Counted from the first letter of the stretch, positions 1 to 9,629 are shown. The stretch is DNA of 55,996 nucleotides from Roseovarius aestuarii (GCA_027214255.1 JAPWHL010000025.1:1-55996), one strand, 5' to 3'. Notes: a model not told the origin generated them from the sequence alone. Numbers and translations: made by a program.

Positions 1-73
1 CAAAATCCCCGAATTCAAATTCTCGGCCGTCAAAGTCGAAGCTCATAACTCACAATTCCTCGCAGCAGAATAA
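1..73 (+). CDS. C-terminal fragment of an unidentified protein, cut by the window edge
   Basis: One frame is open from base 2 to a TAA at 71-73 and encodes 23 residues ending in FLAAE. The frame is too short to identify. A second forward frame stays open slightly longer, so coding status rests only on the absence of stops and the sensible distance (about 100 bases) to the next gene. I cannot assign a function. Confidence 0.3.
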   Translation, partial: KIPEFKFSAVKVEAHNSQFLAAE

Positions 74-175
74 GCGCGGGGGGAATGTCGGCACCCTGCC
101 ATTAGAGGTGACAGCGGAACAGGGACAGCAGGTTTTGCGTTGAGGTTGAAAGGCCTTAACGCAAAGGAGACAAGC

Positions 176-541
176 ATGTTTACCCGCCCATTCCGCTCTA
201 CCCTGATAGCGGCCACAATTCTGGGCACGCCCGTTGTCGCGCAAGACGCCGAAACCGGAAACGCCGGGCCCGTCCTAACGCGCGATGACGCCTATCTACG
301 CAGTCTGGACGACGCCAAGATCGCCAACAGCGACGGCGACATTATCGGCGAAATCGAAGAAGTTCTTATCAATTCCAAAGGCGTACCCGCAGGGTTTCTC
401 GTTGAACTCGACAACGGATTTTTCGATTTTGGCGACGATAACGTGTCGATACCACTGGAATCCCTGACATGGAGCAATGGTCATTACGTATCGAAAATGA
501 CCAAGGAACAGTTGGAAAAACTGCGCCCATGGGATGAGTGA
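176..541 (+). CDS. Secreted PRC-barrel domain protein
   Basis: This is a 121-residue protein. The ATG at 176 is chosen over an upstream ATG at 140 because an AAGGAG ribosome site lies at 164-169 and because it places a typical signal peptide (residues 1 to about 22, with a VVAQ cleavage region) at the N-terminus. The mature part (DAKIANSDGDIIGEIEEVLI, then a VPLESL-like strand) matches the PRC-barrel fold, a small beta-barrel found in photosynthetic reaction centre H subunits and in many alphaproteobacterial envelope proteins. The likely location is the periplasm. The exact role is unknown. A hairpin in the leader (137-162) sits directly before the ribosome site. Confidence 0.75.
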   Translation: MFTRPFRSTLIAATILGTPVVAQDAETGNAGPVLTRDDAYLRSLDDAKIANSDGDIIGEIEEVLINSKGVPAGFLVELDNGFFDFGDDNVSIPLESLTWSNGHYVSKMTKEQLEKLRPWDE

Positions 542-567
542 TTGTGTCCAACCACGCCTATCAGTGT

Positions 568-1860
568 CTAAACTTCGACGTCGATCTCTTGCTGATCCCC
601 GACACCGAACACACGTTTGTAACGCGCGATCTCATCTGCCGGGCCCATGGCCTTGCGTGGGTTATCTGACAGTTTAACGGTAGGACGCCCGTTGGCTGAC
701 ACGGCCTTGCACACAAGGCTGAAAGGCGCGAGCGCGTCGCCCTTGGTCAGCCCCCGGAAATCGTTGGTCAACAACGTCCCCCAACCAAAAGACACACGCG
801 CGCGATGTCCGAACTGGGCCTGTAGCTGTGCGATTTTAGTCTCGTTCAGCCCGTCCGAAAAAATGATCAGCTTGTTCTTAGGGTCTTCGCCGCGTGCACG
901 CCACCAATTGATGGCCATTTCGGCTCCGGTTGCAGGATCGCCTGAATCTATACGAATCCCGGTCCAACCTGCCAGCCAATCAGGCGCGCGCTCCAAGAAG
1001 CCCTTGGTGCCGTAAGTGTCGGGCAGAATAATGCGTAGATTTCCTTCGTGCTCTTCGTGCCAATCGCTCAGCACGTCATAGGGTGCACGCGCCAGCGTGT
1101 CATCCGTTTCGGCAAGGGCCGCGTAGACCATCGGCAGTTCATGAGCATTGGTACCAATCGCCTCAAGATCGTGATTTTTGGCTATAAGACAGTTCGACGT
1201 TCCGACGAACTTGTCTCCCAGACCTTCGGTCATGGCCTGTACGCACCAATCCTGCCAAAGAAAACTGTGCCGCCGTCGGGTTCCGAAATCAGCCACTCGG
1301 AGACCGTCGACATCACGCAAACGTTCGACCTTTTCCCACAGTTTGGTCATCGCCTGAGCATAAAGCACCTGAAGTTCGAATTTGCGCATCCCGTGCAGGA
1401 CCGAACGCGAGCGAAGCTCCATCAGGATCGCCAATGCGGGAATTTCCCATAGCATGACCTCGGGCCACGAACCTTCAAACGTCAGCTCATATTGATCCCC
1501 AACGCGTTCCAGATGATAAGGCGGCAGGCGCAACCCCTCGAACCAATCCATGAACTCGGGCGTGAACATGGCGCGCTTGCCATAGAACATATTGCCACGC
1601 ATCCAGGTGCTTTCCCCCCGGCTCAGCGTCAGCGAGCGGACGTGATCCAACTGCTCGCGCAATTCGCCTTCGTCCACCAAATCGGCAAGCGGAATATGTG
1701 TGGACCGGTTGATCAGACTGAACTGGACATGCGTGTCTGGGTGGTTGCGAAACACAGACTGACACATCAGAAGTTTATAGAAATCCGTGTCGATCAGGGA
1801 CCGGACGATCGGATCGATCTTCCATTTATGGTTGTGCACGCGGGTGGCGATATCGACCAT
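568..1860 (-). CDS. pncB: Nicotinate phosphoribosyltransferase
   Basis: The 430-residue protein makes nicotinate mononucleotide from nicotinate and PRPP with ATP hydrolysis, the entry step of the Preiss-Handler NAD salvage route in the cytoplasm. The N-terminal segment SLIDTDFYKLLMCQSVF is the family hallmark. GTNAHELPMV carries the histidine that is phosphorylated in the family, and IRIDSGDP is a phosphate-binding segment. The length is normal for the bacterial enzyme. A GGAGG ribosome site lies just upstream of the ATG at 1860. It stands alone on this strand, divergent from the RTX gene at 2051 with 190 bases between them. Confidence 0.95.
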   Translation of the reverse strand: MVDIATRVHNHKWKIDPIVRSLIDTDFYKLLMCQSVFRNHPDTHVQFSLINRSTHIPLADLVDEGELREQLDHVRSLTLSRGESTWMRGNMFYGKRAMFTPEFMDWFEGLRLPPYHLERVGDQYELTFEGSWPEVMLWEIPALAILMELRSRSVLHGMRKFELQVLYAQAMTKLWEKVERLRDVDGLRVADFGTRRRHSFLWQDWCVQAMTEGLGDKFVGTSNCLIAKNHDLEAIGTNAHELPMVYAALAETDDTLARAPYDVLSDWHEEHEGNLRIILPDTYGTKGFLERAPDWLAGWTGIRIDSGDPATGAEMAINWWRARGEDPKNKLIIFSDGLNETKIAQLQAQFGHRARVSFGWGTLLTNDFRGLTKGDALAPFSLVCKAVSANGRPTVKLSDNPRKAMGPADEIARYKRVFGVGDQQEIDVEV

Positions 1861-2050
1861 AGCGGCCTCCGATCATTTTACCCGGGCATAAAGCAGGCGC
1901 CCGGCGGGATTGGCAACCCTTGTAGCACGCGAAAACGGGGCGGTCGATTTGTCGAATCCTAACAAAGTTCCGCATTTACGCCGCATTCACAAAGGTTACC
2001 GTTAAGAGATTTGGGCCAATCTCATCCGTGGTGAGTTTAGGGGATGGTCC

Positions 2051-4642
2051 ATGACCAACATACGTCTGGAAACGGCAGGGGCCGTACCTGTTTCGCGTGA
2101 AACTGCGGCGGTCGGCATTACTGATCTACACGTGGTGAAAGGGCCGGATGGCCCGATATTGATTACTGCCACACGTGGCGATGGATGGGCCATGGCGTAT
2201 CGCCTGACCGCTGATGGCGCCGAACATCTGGACAGTTGGAAAATTGATGATTCCCTGCTGCAACTGGAATCCACCGATATGGCGGTGCTGCCCAGTGACG
2301 ACGGCCCCCTCCTGTTGATGGCGGGTTTGGCCGACAATGCACTGTCCGCGTTGCCGCTGGGATCGGGATCGCGCTTTTTCACATCGGTGGACAATTTCGC
2401 TGACTCGAACCTCGACATGTCGACCATCAGCGAAATTTCAGTGTCTGGCACGCAAGCATTGGTGGGCTTGCGGTCTGGCGGTCTTAGCGTTCTCAGCTTT
2501 GATGGCGGTGGCGTAAACACCCGTGCGATCTCTGATCCGAGTTTACCTGACAGCACCGTGAGCGGGGTGGCAACGCTCGAGAGTTCGGGAACGCTTTATG
2601 CATTTGCAGTCTATGGGCGGGATGATGTGTTGGTCGCTTTCCGCATTGCGGACGATGGGCGCGCAACTTTGCTGTCGATCAAGGACGCAGACGGGCTGGG
2701 CACGGCATTGGCCGGGGCCCAGTCTGTCCGGTCGGTCGAACTGGCAGGCGATCCGTTTGTGATCGTTGCTGCGGCAGATAGCGGAGCGTTGTCCGTCTTT
2801 GCTATGGATGAAGACGGTTTGCGCCTCACAGATCAGGTATTGGACAGCCGCGACACCCGGTTTGCGGATGCCGCCTATCTTGACGTGGTCGAGGTGGATG
2901 GACGTCTTTATGTGGCCGCGGCCGGATCGGACAGTGGCATCAGCATCTTTACGTTGCTGCCCGGCGGTCGCCTGCACCACTTGGAAACGATTGCCGCAAC
3001 GATAGACACGCCTTTGAATGGAGTGACCGACATTGTCCTGACGGAAGTTGACGGCGATCTGCACATCTATGCCGCAACACAGGCCGCCCCCTATCTGGTG
3101 TCATTTCGTGCAACGGGTCTGGAGACAGGCGACACGTTGTTGGCCAGTGAAACGGGCGAGGCCTTGGATGGCACGCGACAGGACGATGTTCTGGTCGGTG
3201 GTTCGGGCGAGGACAAGCTGGATGGCGCGCAGGGCGAGGATGTGTTGATGGACGGTGCCGGCGCCGACACAATGACCGGCGGCAGCGGCGCGGATGTATT
3301 CATCTTTGCCAATGACGACAGTGTCGATACAGTCACCGATTTTCGCCCCGGTCACGACCGGCTGGACCTGACCGGACTTCCCGGCCTGTGGGATCCCTCT
3401 CAGCTTGAGGTTTTGCCAACCAGCGACGGGGCCGAAATCCGCTATCGAGGCGAGGTCTTCATACTTCACTCTTACGATGGTGATCCTCTGGACCGCGACG
3501 ATGTTCTCGACAACCTGCTGGTCGCAGATCGCGTTGCCCCGGCCAAGGCGCAAGGTCAGTTGCTAGGCTCCCTCGCCCAGGATCGCTTCACCGGAACAAA
3601 TGACGCCGATACCTTTGACGGTTTGTCAGGGGCCGACACCATAATGGGTGGCGGAGGCGATGACACGTTAAGAGGAAGCGGTGGCAATGACCGCCTGTCA
3701 GGCGGGTTCGGTCAGGACTTGCTTTATGGTGGGTCGGGCATGGATGTCATCACAGGGGATGCCGGATTCGATACCATATATGGGGGCGATGGCGGTGACT
3801 TTCTAAATGGCGGCGGGCAGGCCGATTTGATCTATGGGGGCGACGGCAACGACCGTGTTTTGGGCGAAACGGGGTTTGACGTTTTGTACGGAGATGCCGG
3901 AAACGACACGCTGCTGGGCGGGGACGCGGCAGACCGGTTATATGGCGGCGATGGTGACGACGTGCTGCACGGCGGGGTCAATGTGGGCCTGACTGTTGAT
4001 GGGCTGTTTGGCGAAGGTGGTAATGACACGCTGCACGGCAACGGTGGCTATGACTTTCTGGATGGTGGCTCCGGTGATGACAGCCTGAACGGAGGGAAAC
4101 AGGCGGACAACCTCTATGGCCGCACAGGCAACGATACGCTGGATGGCGAAGACGGGCTAGATCGCCTTTTTGGCGGCAGTGGTGACGATATTTGCAGAGG
4201 TGGCGCCGGAAATGACGGCCTGTTTGGCGAACAGGGCAATGACACGCTGGACGGTGGCAGTGGCAATGATCGCTTCTTTGGCGGAACTGGGAATGACGAA
4301 ATGATCGGAGGGGCTGGTAACGACACTATGCATGGCGGTGCGGGGTTTGACACGATCACGGGGGGCACTGGAAATGATGTTATCACAGGTGATTTCAATG
4401 CAGATACCTTTGTGTTTGCCCCGGGCCACGGTCAGGACAGGATTGATGATTTTGAAGCAACCAACAACTTTGAGAAGATCGATCTATCTGCCATTGCGGC
4501 CATCACCGATCTTTCTGACCTGATGGGCAATCACATTACCCAAAGCGGAAACAACGTCGTGATTGATACAGGTGGCGGAAACAACATCACGCTCAGCAAC
4601 GTGTCCGTGGATGATCTGGATGAAAATGACTTCATTTTCTAA
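2051..4642 (+). CDS. Large RTX-type secreted calcium-binding protein with N-terminal propeller-like region
   Basis: The 863-residue protein has two parts. Residues 1 to about 365 contain repeated strand-rich units of roughly 45-50 residues (patterns such as LYVAAAGSDSGISIF and LHIYAATQAAPYLVSF) that look like a beta-propeller. Residues about 375-435 and 505-790 hold many GGxGxDxLx nonapeptides, the calcium-binding RTX repeats, in two blocks separated by about 70 residues. The C-terminus (IDDFEATNNFEKIDLS to a final NDFIF) resembles the uncleaved type I secretion signal of such proteins. No Sec signal peptide is visible. It probably acts outside the cell as an adhesin or surface-layer-like protein. 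No type I exporter genes lie next to it. It opens the surface-polysaccharide block. Confidence 0.85.
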   Translation: MTNIRLETAGAVPVSRETAAVGITDLHVVKGPDGPILITATRGDGWAMAYRLTADGAEHLDSWKIDDSLLQLESTDMAVLPSDDGPLLLMAGLADNALSALPLGSGSRFFTSVDNFADSNLDMSTISEISVSGTQALVGLRSGGLSVLSFDGGGVNTRAISDPSLPDSTVSGVATLESSGTLYAFAVYGRDDVLVAFRIADDGRATLLSIKDADGLGTALAGAQSVRSVELAGDPFVIVAAADSGALSVFAMDEDGLRLTDQVLDSRDTRFADAAYLDVVEVDGRLYVAAAGSDSGISIFTLLPGGRLHHLETIAATIDTPLNGVTDIVLTEVDGDLHIYAATQAAPYLVSFRATGLETGDTLLASETGEALDGTRQDDVLVGGSGEDKLDGAQGEDVLMDGAGADTMTGGSGADVFIFANDDSVDTVTDFRPGHDRLDLTGLPGLWDPSQLEVLPTSDGAEIRYRGEVFILHSYDGDPLDRDDVLDNLLVADRVAPAKAQGQLLGSLAQDRFTGTNDADTFDGLSGADTIMGGGGDDTLRGSGGNDRLSGGFGQDLLYGGSGMDVITGDAGFDTIYGGDGGDFLNGGGQADLIYGGDGNDRVLGETGFDVLYGDAGNDTLLGGDAADRLYGGDGDDVLHGGVNVGLTVDGLFGEGGNDTLHGNGGYDFLDGGSGDDSLNGGKQADNLYGRTGNDTLDGEDGLDRLFGGSGDDICRGGAGNDGLFGEQGNDTLDGGSGNDRFFGGTGNDEMIGGAGNDTMHGGAGFDTITGGTGNDVITGDFNADTFVFAPGHGQDRIDDFEATNNFEKIDLSAIAAITDLSDLMGNHITQSGNNVVIDTGGGNNITLSNVSVDDLDENDFIF

Positions 4643-4721
4643 TTCCAACATGGGTCAGAACATCTTTGGTTAAGGAAATCGCCTTAAACCCGATGGTCAG
4701 GCACTATGGCGGAGGGATCAC

Positions 4722-5585
4722 GTGGCAGACGGGCGGTTGTTTGGCGACTTGTTTTTGGGGATAGGCGCAATGAAGGCCGGAACGACATGGCTTTATGCCA
4801 TGCTGGACCGCCACCCCGAACTTCACTTTTGCCCGGAAAAAGAGTTGCATTATTTCTATCATCGGTATGTCGACAACGCTCAGCTTAGCGAGGAGCGGCG
4901 GTTATCCAATGCGCGGGATCGGTATTTACTGCGGTTTGATCCTGAAACGGCCAACATTGATCGTGTACGCCAGAACCTGCATTGGGTCAGCGCCTATTTG
5001 TCCGGCCCCGTTGATGACCATTGGTATCGCAACCTGTTCCAGATGCGGCGGCACCATCGGTATGCATGTGATTTTTCTAATCTCAGCGCGCATTTGCCCG
5101 AAACCGTTTGGTCAAAGATTCAGACGCAATGCGATAGGTTGCGCGTGTTGTTCACGATGCGCGATCCGTTAAAACGTTTGTGGAGCCATACCAAGTTCCA
5201 TTTGCAAGTGACCAACCAATTACACCTCCTAGATCAATGGGACCCAGAAGCGTTTAACGCGTTCGTCCGCCAGCCCTTTATCTGGGATAACGCCGAATAC
5301 GGTCGCACTCTGCGTGCTCTTAAGGCTGGGTTAGACCGGGACAACTGGAAGGCCGTGTTTTACGAAGACATCCACGCCGATCAACGCGCTATGTTGCGCG
5401 GGATAGAGGCGTTTTTGGACGTCGCACATTTCGATTATCCAGACACATTGTTGGCCCGGCGGTTCACCGAATCCGTACCCCATCCGATGCCAGAGTTTTT
5501 TGAAGGTTTGTTTTCCGCAGATATCAAGCGAATCCGGCAAGAAGTGGTGCAAGCCGGTTTTACCCCCCCAGCGCGGTGGGGGTGA
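4722..5585 (+). CDS. PAPS-dependent sulfotransferase
   Basis: The 287-residue P-loop protein belongs to the sulfotransferase family, which transfers sulfate from PAPS to an acceptor hydroxyl. The 5'-phosphosulfate-binding motif is GAMKAGTTWLYAMLDRHPEL near residue 12, and the 3'-phosphate motif is MRDPLKRLWSH near residue 145. YEDIHAD is the usual helix near the C-terminus. The start is GTG at 4722 with a GGAGGG site at 4711-4716. Its position between an RTX surface protein and capsule-export genes suggests the acceptor is an exported polysaccharide, which is an inference. It converges on the export permease gene with only 10 bases between stops. Confidence 0.85.
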   Translation: MADGRLFGDLFLGIGAMKAGTTWLYAMLDRHPELHFCPEKELHYFYHRYVDNAQLSEERRLSNARDRYLLRFDPETANIDRVRQNLHWVSAYLSGPVDDHWYRNLFQMRRHHRYACDFSNLSAHLPETVWSKIQTQCDRLRVLFTMRDPLKRLWSHTKFHLQVTNQLHLLDQWDPEAFNAFVRQPFIWDNAEYGRTLRALKAGLDRDNWKAVFYEDIHADQRAMLRGIEAFLDVAHFDYPDTLLARRFTESVPHPMPEFFEGLFSADIKRIRQEVVQAGFTPPARWG

Positions 5586-5595
5586 TAGGCTTGCG

Positions 5596-6399
5596 TTACT
5601 TCAATAAGATATCCCGATGATGGCGCCACAGCAGGAACAATCCCGAGATAAAGCACGCTGCGGACACACCCATCACATACATCACCGACACATAGTCCGG
5701 TTGATAAAAGGGATAGAACCCGTCGCGCATCATTCCCACCACATGAACCAATGGATTGAACCACAGCCAGCCTGCGTACACGCCCGGCACGCTCTCAAAC
5801 ACGAAAAAGATACATGACACGATGAACAGGGGCCGAGTCACAATCGCCCAGACCGTTTGCCACAATGGATAGGCAAGGCTGAGAAAACTGTTCAGCGTTC
5901 CGACCCCGGCGGACAGGCAAATCACCATCAGATAGGCCACACATACCTTCGTCATATCCAAAGAAGCCCTCGCCCCCAACACATACAGAATGAACGTCAG
6001 AACAATGATGTTCACCAGAATTTGCGCGAAACTGTTCAAGATCAACCGCGCCAAAATTGCGTCGGCAAAGGTGACCCGCGGATACTTCAACAACTGACGA
6101 GAAAACTGAATCGTCTGCCCAAGCTTGTTGGAAATGTCATTGAACATCAAAAACGGCAGTATCGCCGCCGCGTAGAACAATGGGAAACTGGTCCCCAGAG
6201 GGGGCGTGCGAAATCCAATGGAAAACACCAATGTCAACAGGGCAACACCCGCCGCTGGTTCGACAATTGCCCACAGATATCCCCCGGGAGAACGGCCATA
6301 AGTCGTGGACATTTCCCGCAGGATCAAGGCAAGGATCGCCCTTGGTGTCGCCACCAACGGCCCTGTCTGATTTTGCATAAACGAACCTGCGCGCGCCAT
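5596..6399 (-). CDS. Capsule polysaccharide ABC-2 export permease (KpsM/Wzm type)
   Basis: The 267-residue integral membrane protein has about six hydrophobic segments and the ABC-2 permease pattern: a cytosolic amphipathic start (LALILREMSTTYGRSPGGYLWAI), a PAAGVALLTLVFSIGF first span, and a C-terminal FYPFYQPDY loop before the last span. This is the channel half of an ABC exporter that moves lipid-linked polysaccharide across the inner membrane. Its partners are the ATPase at 7696 and the KpsE-like protein at 6508. Unusually it is transcribed divergently from both, sharing the 108-base intergenic region 6400-6507. Confidence 0.88.
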   Translation of the reverse strand: MARAGSFMQNQTGPLVATPRAILALILREMSTTYGRSPGGYLWAIVEPAAGVALLTLVFSIGFRTPPLGTSFPLFYAAAILPFLMFNDISNKLGQTIQFSRQLLKYPRVTFADAILARLILNSFAQILVNIIVLTFILYVLGARASLDMTKVCVAYLMVICLSAGVGTLNSFLSLAYPLWQTVWAIVTRPLFIVSCIFFVFESVPGVYAGWLWFNPLVHVVGMMRDGFYPFYQPDYVSVMYVMGVSAACFISGLFLLWRHHRDILLK

Positions 6400-6507
6400 T
6401 ATTGCCTCCGTCGTGAGTCAGGTCAGGAATACGCGGCGCAACTTAAGAAACCTTTTATCAAACCCAGATAAACTGCTTGATGATTCAGCCATAAGGCTTG
6501 CCATCGA

Positions 6508-7683
6508 ATGAGCATTACCCAACCCATCCCGCGCCAAGGCGCATTGCCTGTGCCACCGCCCGCTGTCCGCAGTAGGTTACGCCTGCGCCATCGGTTCCTC
6601 ATTTTCAGTTTCTTCCTGCTGGTGGCGATGCCCGTCTACACAGTTGGATGGTACCTTTATACACGGGCCGCCGATCAATACGCGTCCACCCTCGGCTTTT
6701 CGGTGCGAACCGAAGAAAGCGGTTCTGCAATCGAACTGTTGGGGGGCGTTACTCAGCTGTCGGGGTCCAGTTCATCCGACACCGATATTCTCTACGCCTA
6801 TCTGACCAGTCAGCGACTTGTCCGGCTTATGGATGATACTGTGGACCTTCGCGCGATCTGGGGCGACGCAGATCGATGGCGTGATCCCGTGTTTACCTTC
6901 AATCCTGACGGGCGAATTGAGGATCTAGTAGAACATTGGAATCGTAAAGTTACAGTTCACTATGACAACTCAACCGGCATGATTGACCTGAGAATTCTTG
7001 CCTTTGATGCGGTTGATGCCCAACGCATTGCGCAGGCGCTGTATCGTGCGTGCTCGGACATGATCAATACCCTGTCCGCCGTCGCGCGCGAGGATGCGAT
7101 CAAATACGCCCGCGACGAATTACAGGCCGCCGTCCTGCGCCTGAAAGAGGCGCGCAAGGCGCTGACCTCGTATCGCAACCGCAACCAGATCGTTGACCCC
7201 TCAATCGACACGGCCAGTCGCATGGGCTTGTTGACGACTTTGCAAAGGCAATTGGCCGAATCCCTGATTGAATTGGATTTGCTGCGCGATTCCACGCGTG
7301 AATCAGATCCCCGTGTCGTTCAGGCCACTAAGCGTGTAACCGTTATCGAAACCCGCATTTCCGCCGAACGCCAGAAGCTGGGCCTTGGGACCAATGGCAA
7401 TGCGAAGGAAGCGTTTGCCGATCTGGTGGGAGAATATGAAGGGCTGATTGTCGATCGTGAGTTTGCCGAAACCGCCTACACCGCTGCGCTGGCAACGTTT
7501 AACTCGGCCCAAGCCGAAGCACAGAAACAAAGCCGTTATCTAGCGGCCCATATCACCCCCACATTGGCGGAATCTGCCGAATATCCGGAACGGCTTAAGA
7601 TACTTTTACTATTTGCTCTTTTTGCATGCATCGTCTGGTCCATTGCTGTGCTGATTTACTACAGCCTGCGTGACAGAAGGTAA
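6508..7683 (+). CDS. Capsule polysaccharide export inner-membrane protein (KpsE/CtrB/BexC type)
   Basis: The 391-residue protein has the polysaccharide co-polymerase layout: a proline-rich cytosolic N-terminus, a first membrane span at about residues 30-52, a large periplasmic part with Wzz-like start (YASTLGFSVRTEESGSAIELLGG) and long charged coiled-coil helices around residues 195-330, then a second span at about 365-387 ending in RDRR. Such proteins link the ABC exporter to the outer-membrane channel and influence chain length. The ATPase gene follows after 12 bases, so the two are co-transcribed. No outer-membrane auxiliary (KpsD/Wza type) is seen here. Confidence 0.88.
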   Translation: MSITQPIPRQGALPVPPPAVRSRLRLRHRFLIFSFFLLVAMPVYTVGWYLYTRAADQYASTLGFSVRTEESGSAIELLGGVTQLSGSSSSDTDILYAYLTSQRLVRLMDDTVDLRAIWGDADRWRDPVFTFNPDGRIEDLVEHWNRKVTVHYDNSTGMIDLRILAFDAVDAQRIAQALYRACSDMINTLSAVAREDAIKYARDELQAAVLRLKEARKALTSYRNRNQIVDPSIDTASRMGLLTTLQRQLAESLIELDLLRDSTRESDPRVVQATKRVTVIETRISAERQKLGLGTNGNAKEAFADLVGEYEGLIVDREFAETAYTAALATFNSAQAEAQKQSRYLAAHITPTLAESAEYPERLKILLLFALFACIVWSIAVLIYYSLRDRR

Positions 7684-7695
7684 GGTGCCTGACGT

Positions 7696-8382
7696 ATGAT
7701 ACAGTTGAAAAACATCAGCAAAAATTTCCCCATGAAGGGTGGCCGCAAGGTTGTGATCAAAAACGCCAACGTCGTGTTTCCACCCAGGCGCAGCATCGCC
7801 TTGCTGGGGCGCAATGGCGCAGGCAAAAGCACGCTTCTGGATATCATCGCCGGGACTATTCGCCCAACACGCGGACAGGTCGTTAGCAGGGGCAGTATTT
7901 CCTATCCCGTCGGGTTTTCAGGCTCGTTCCATCCTGACCTGACAGGGGCGCAGAACACGCGCTTTGTGGCCCGCATTTACGGCGTAGATACCCAATCTCT
8001 TCTGGACTTCGTAGCCGATTTTTCCCAGCTCGGTTCGCACTTCCACATGCCGCTGCGTTCGTATTCATCTGGTATGAAAGCGCGGTTGTCCTTTGGGGTC
8101 TCCATGGGCATCCCGTTTGACACTTATCTGGTGGATGAGGTCACGTCGGTCGGCGATGGGGCCTTTCGCAAACGCAGTATCGAGCTGCTGGATGACAGGC
8201 GAATGCGGGCCGGGGCAATTGTCGTCTCGCATTCTATCCCCATGATCCGCCGAATTTGCGATATGGGTGCAGTATTGGAAAATGGTGTGTTGCGCCTGTT
8301 TGACGACATCGACGAGGCGTTGGCCCTTCATGAACGCAATTTGGCTGGCTCTCAGATGAACCTTGCGGTGTCTGCTGACTGA
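7696..8382 (+). CDS. Capsule polysaccharide export ATP-binding protein (KpsT/Wzt type)
   Basis: The 228-residue ABC ATPase energises the permease encoded at 5596. Walker A is GRNGAGKST (residues 38-46). The ABC signature is the variant YSSGMKARLSFG, typical of polysaccharide exporters. Walker B is YLVDEVTSVGD, and the switch histidine is in VVSHS. The length matches KpsT-type ATPases without the C-terminal carbohydrate-binding domain of O-antigen Wzt, so export of capsule rather than O-antigen is favoured. It follows the KpsE-like gene by 12 bases. Confidence 0.92.
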   Translation: MIQLKNISKNFPMKGGRKVVIKNANVVFPPRRSIALLGRNGAGKSTLLDIIAGTIRPTRGQVVSRGSISYPVGFSGSFHPDLTGAQNTRFVARIYGVDTQSLLDFVADFSQLGSHFHMPLRSYSSGMKARLSFGVSMGIPFDTYLVDEVTSVGDGAFRKRSIELLDDRRMRAGAIVVSHSIPMIRRICDMGAVLENGVLRLFDDIDEALALHERNLAGSQMNLAVSAD

Positions 8383-8468
8383 CCAAACAGTGTTGCCAGA
8401 ATTCTGTCTTCACCCGCCCCTACAGAGCGCATGAGCAAGCCCACGCACTTTACCAAACAGAGAGCACA

Positions 8469-9629
8469 TCAATTGGCCATAATTTCGGACATCAGGCGAC
8501 GCACGCGCGCCTGCCAGACAACGTAGGGGTACTTGCGCCTCCACGCTGCTCGAATACGTTCAGTGCTCGCAGGGCGGTCGTTGTTGTAGTCCTCAATCAG
8601 CCTCGTAATGCGGGCGGCATCGCGTGGCAGGTCCTTCAACGGCAAACATAGGGCCATTGGGTGCGCCGCAACCATTTCCGGTGCCGCCTCAAACGGGCTT
8701 AGGACCAATGGCAAGCCACTTTCAAACGCTTCTATCGCACCGATGGGCAATCCCTCGTATCGAGAGGTAAGCAAATATCCGTCAGCCTGCGCCAACACTT
8801 GCCGGACATCGGCAAGTGACCCGGCGAACCGGATTCGCGGCCGCGTTTCCTTTTGAACCATTTGCAAGATGCGTGATTGAAACACCGGATCATCCGTTCC
8901 GGTGCCACAAAGAGTCAGGATGTATCCCGCTGGCATATGATCCATCAGGCGGGCCGCAAGTGGATAGTTCTTCTGATATCCTGCCCGCCCTGTAATCACG
9001 AGGTGTCGTTCGGAGTCGATCGGGCACGCGACACGCACAGGCAGTTCACCCAAATTCGAACTGTTCGGCAGAACATGTATCACGTGCCTTTGCAGTATTT
9101 TCGGCCCAATCGAATTACGCAGTCGGATCACCATATCTTCGGACAGAAACACCAGATGCATGGGCGGGCACCGTCGCAATAGGTACTGTTCGATCCAACG
9201 CGACGCCCATGCGGCCACCCGCCGATGGCCCGGGTCAAAAGGAAGCCCGTGGTAGCTCATGACCAAATGGGTTTGAGGGCTAAGGCGCAGCAGGCCCAAC
9301 GCCAATGAAAACCGGATCATCAAGGCGGGCAGGCGCGCGTGCAGCCAGATCATGTCCCATTTGCGGATCCCAGCCAGGGTATGTGCACCGCGCCAGCCAC
9401 GAAATAGGCAAGCGGGTTTCAGGCTACTGCGCAATCCTTCAATCTCGATATGTGTCGCTCCGGCGCGGACCACCCCGTCATACCCGCCGCGGTTGAGGTC
9501 ACTGGCGATTGTCAGATCGATCTTACTGCCCAGTGTTTCACACAACTGATCCAGATGCCGGGGAACACCCGAACGGGCCCCATCCCCACCGTATAACAGG
9601 ACAGACGGTTTCTGATCAGACTTTGCCAA
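8469..9629 (-). CDS. Glycosyltransferase family 4 (GT-B fold)
   Basis: About 386 residues if translation starts at the TTG at 9629 (alternative TTG at 9635). The open frame continues upstream to 9836, but that stretch lies inside the preceding gene and reads as non-protein-like, so a short overlap with the family 2 enzyme is more likely. The N-terminus SVLLYGGDGARSGVPRHL is the usual GT-B first strand and glycine loop. SRYEGLPIGAIEAFESGLPLV carries the E-x7-E nucleotide-sugar motif. It should add a sugar to the exported polysaccharide at the cytosolic face. Donor and acceptor cannot be told from sequence. Confidence 0.85.
   Translation of the reverse strand: MAKSDQKPSVLLYGGDGARSGVPRHLDQLCETLGSKIDLTIASDLNRGGYDGVVRAGATHIEIEGLRSSLKPACLFRGWRGAHTLAGIRKWDMIWLHARLPALMIRFSLALGLLRLSPQTHLVMSYHGLPFDPGHRRVAAWASRWIEQYLLRRCPPMHLVFLSEDMVIRLRNSIGPKILQRHVIHVLPNSSNLGELPVRVACPIDSERHLVITGRAGYQKNYPLAARLMDHMPAGYILTLCGTGTDDPVFQSRILQMVQKETRPRIRFAGSLADVRQVLAQADGYLLTSRYEGLPIGAIEAFESGLPLVLSPFEAAPEMVAAHPMALCLPLKDLPRDAARITRLIEDYNNDRPASTERIRAAWRRKYPYVVWQARVRRLMSEIMAN

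Noticed and set aside
4114..4398. Minus-strand open frames rich in Ser and Pro under the RTX gene
   Set aside because: They are mirror images of the glycine- and aspartate-rich nonapeptide codons and have no ribosome sites.
8382..8460. Nine-base direct repeat ACCAAACAG at 8382-8390 and 8452-8460
   Set aside because: It is a short repeat around a convergent 3' region without transposase, target duplication logic or symmetric ends. Chance is adequate.
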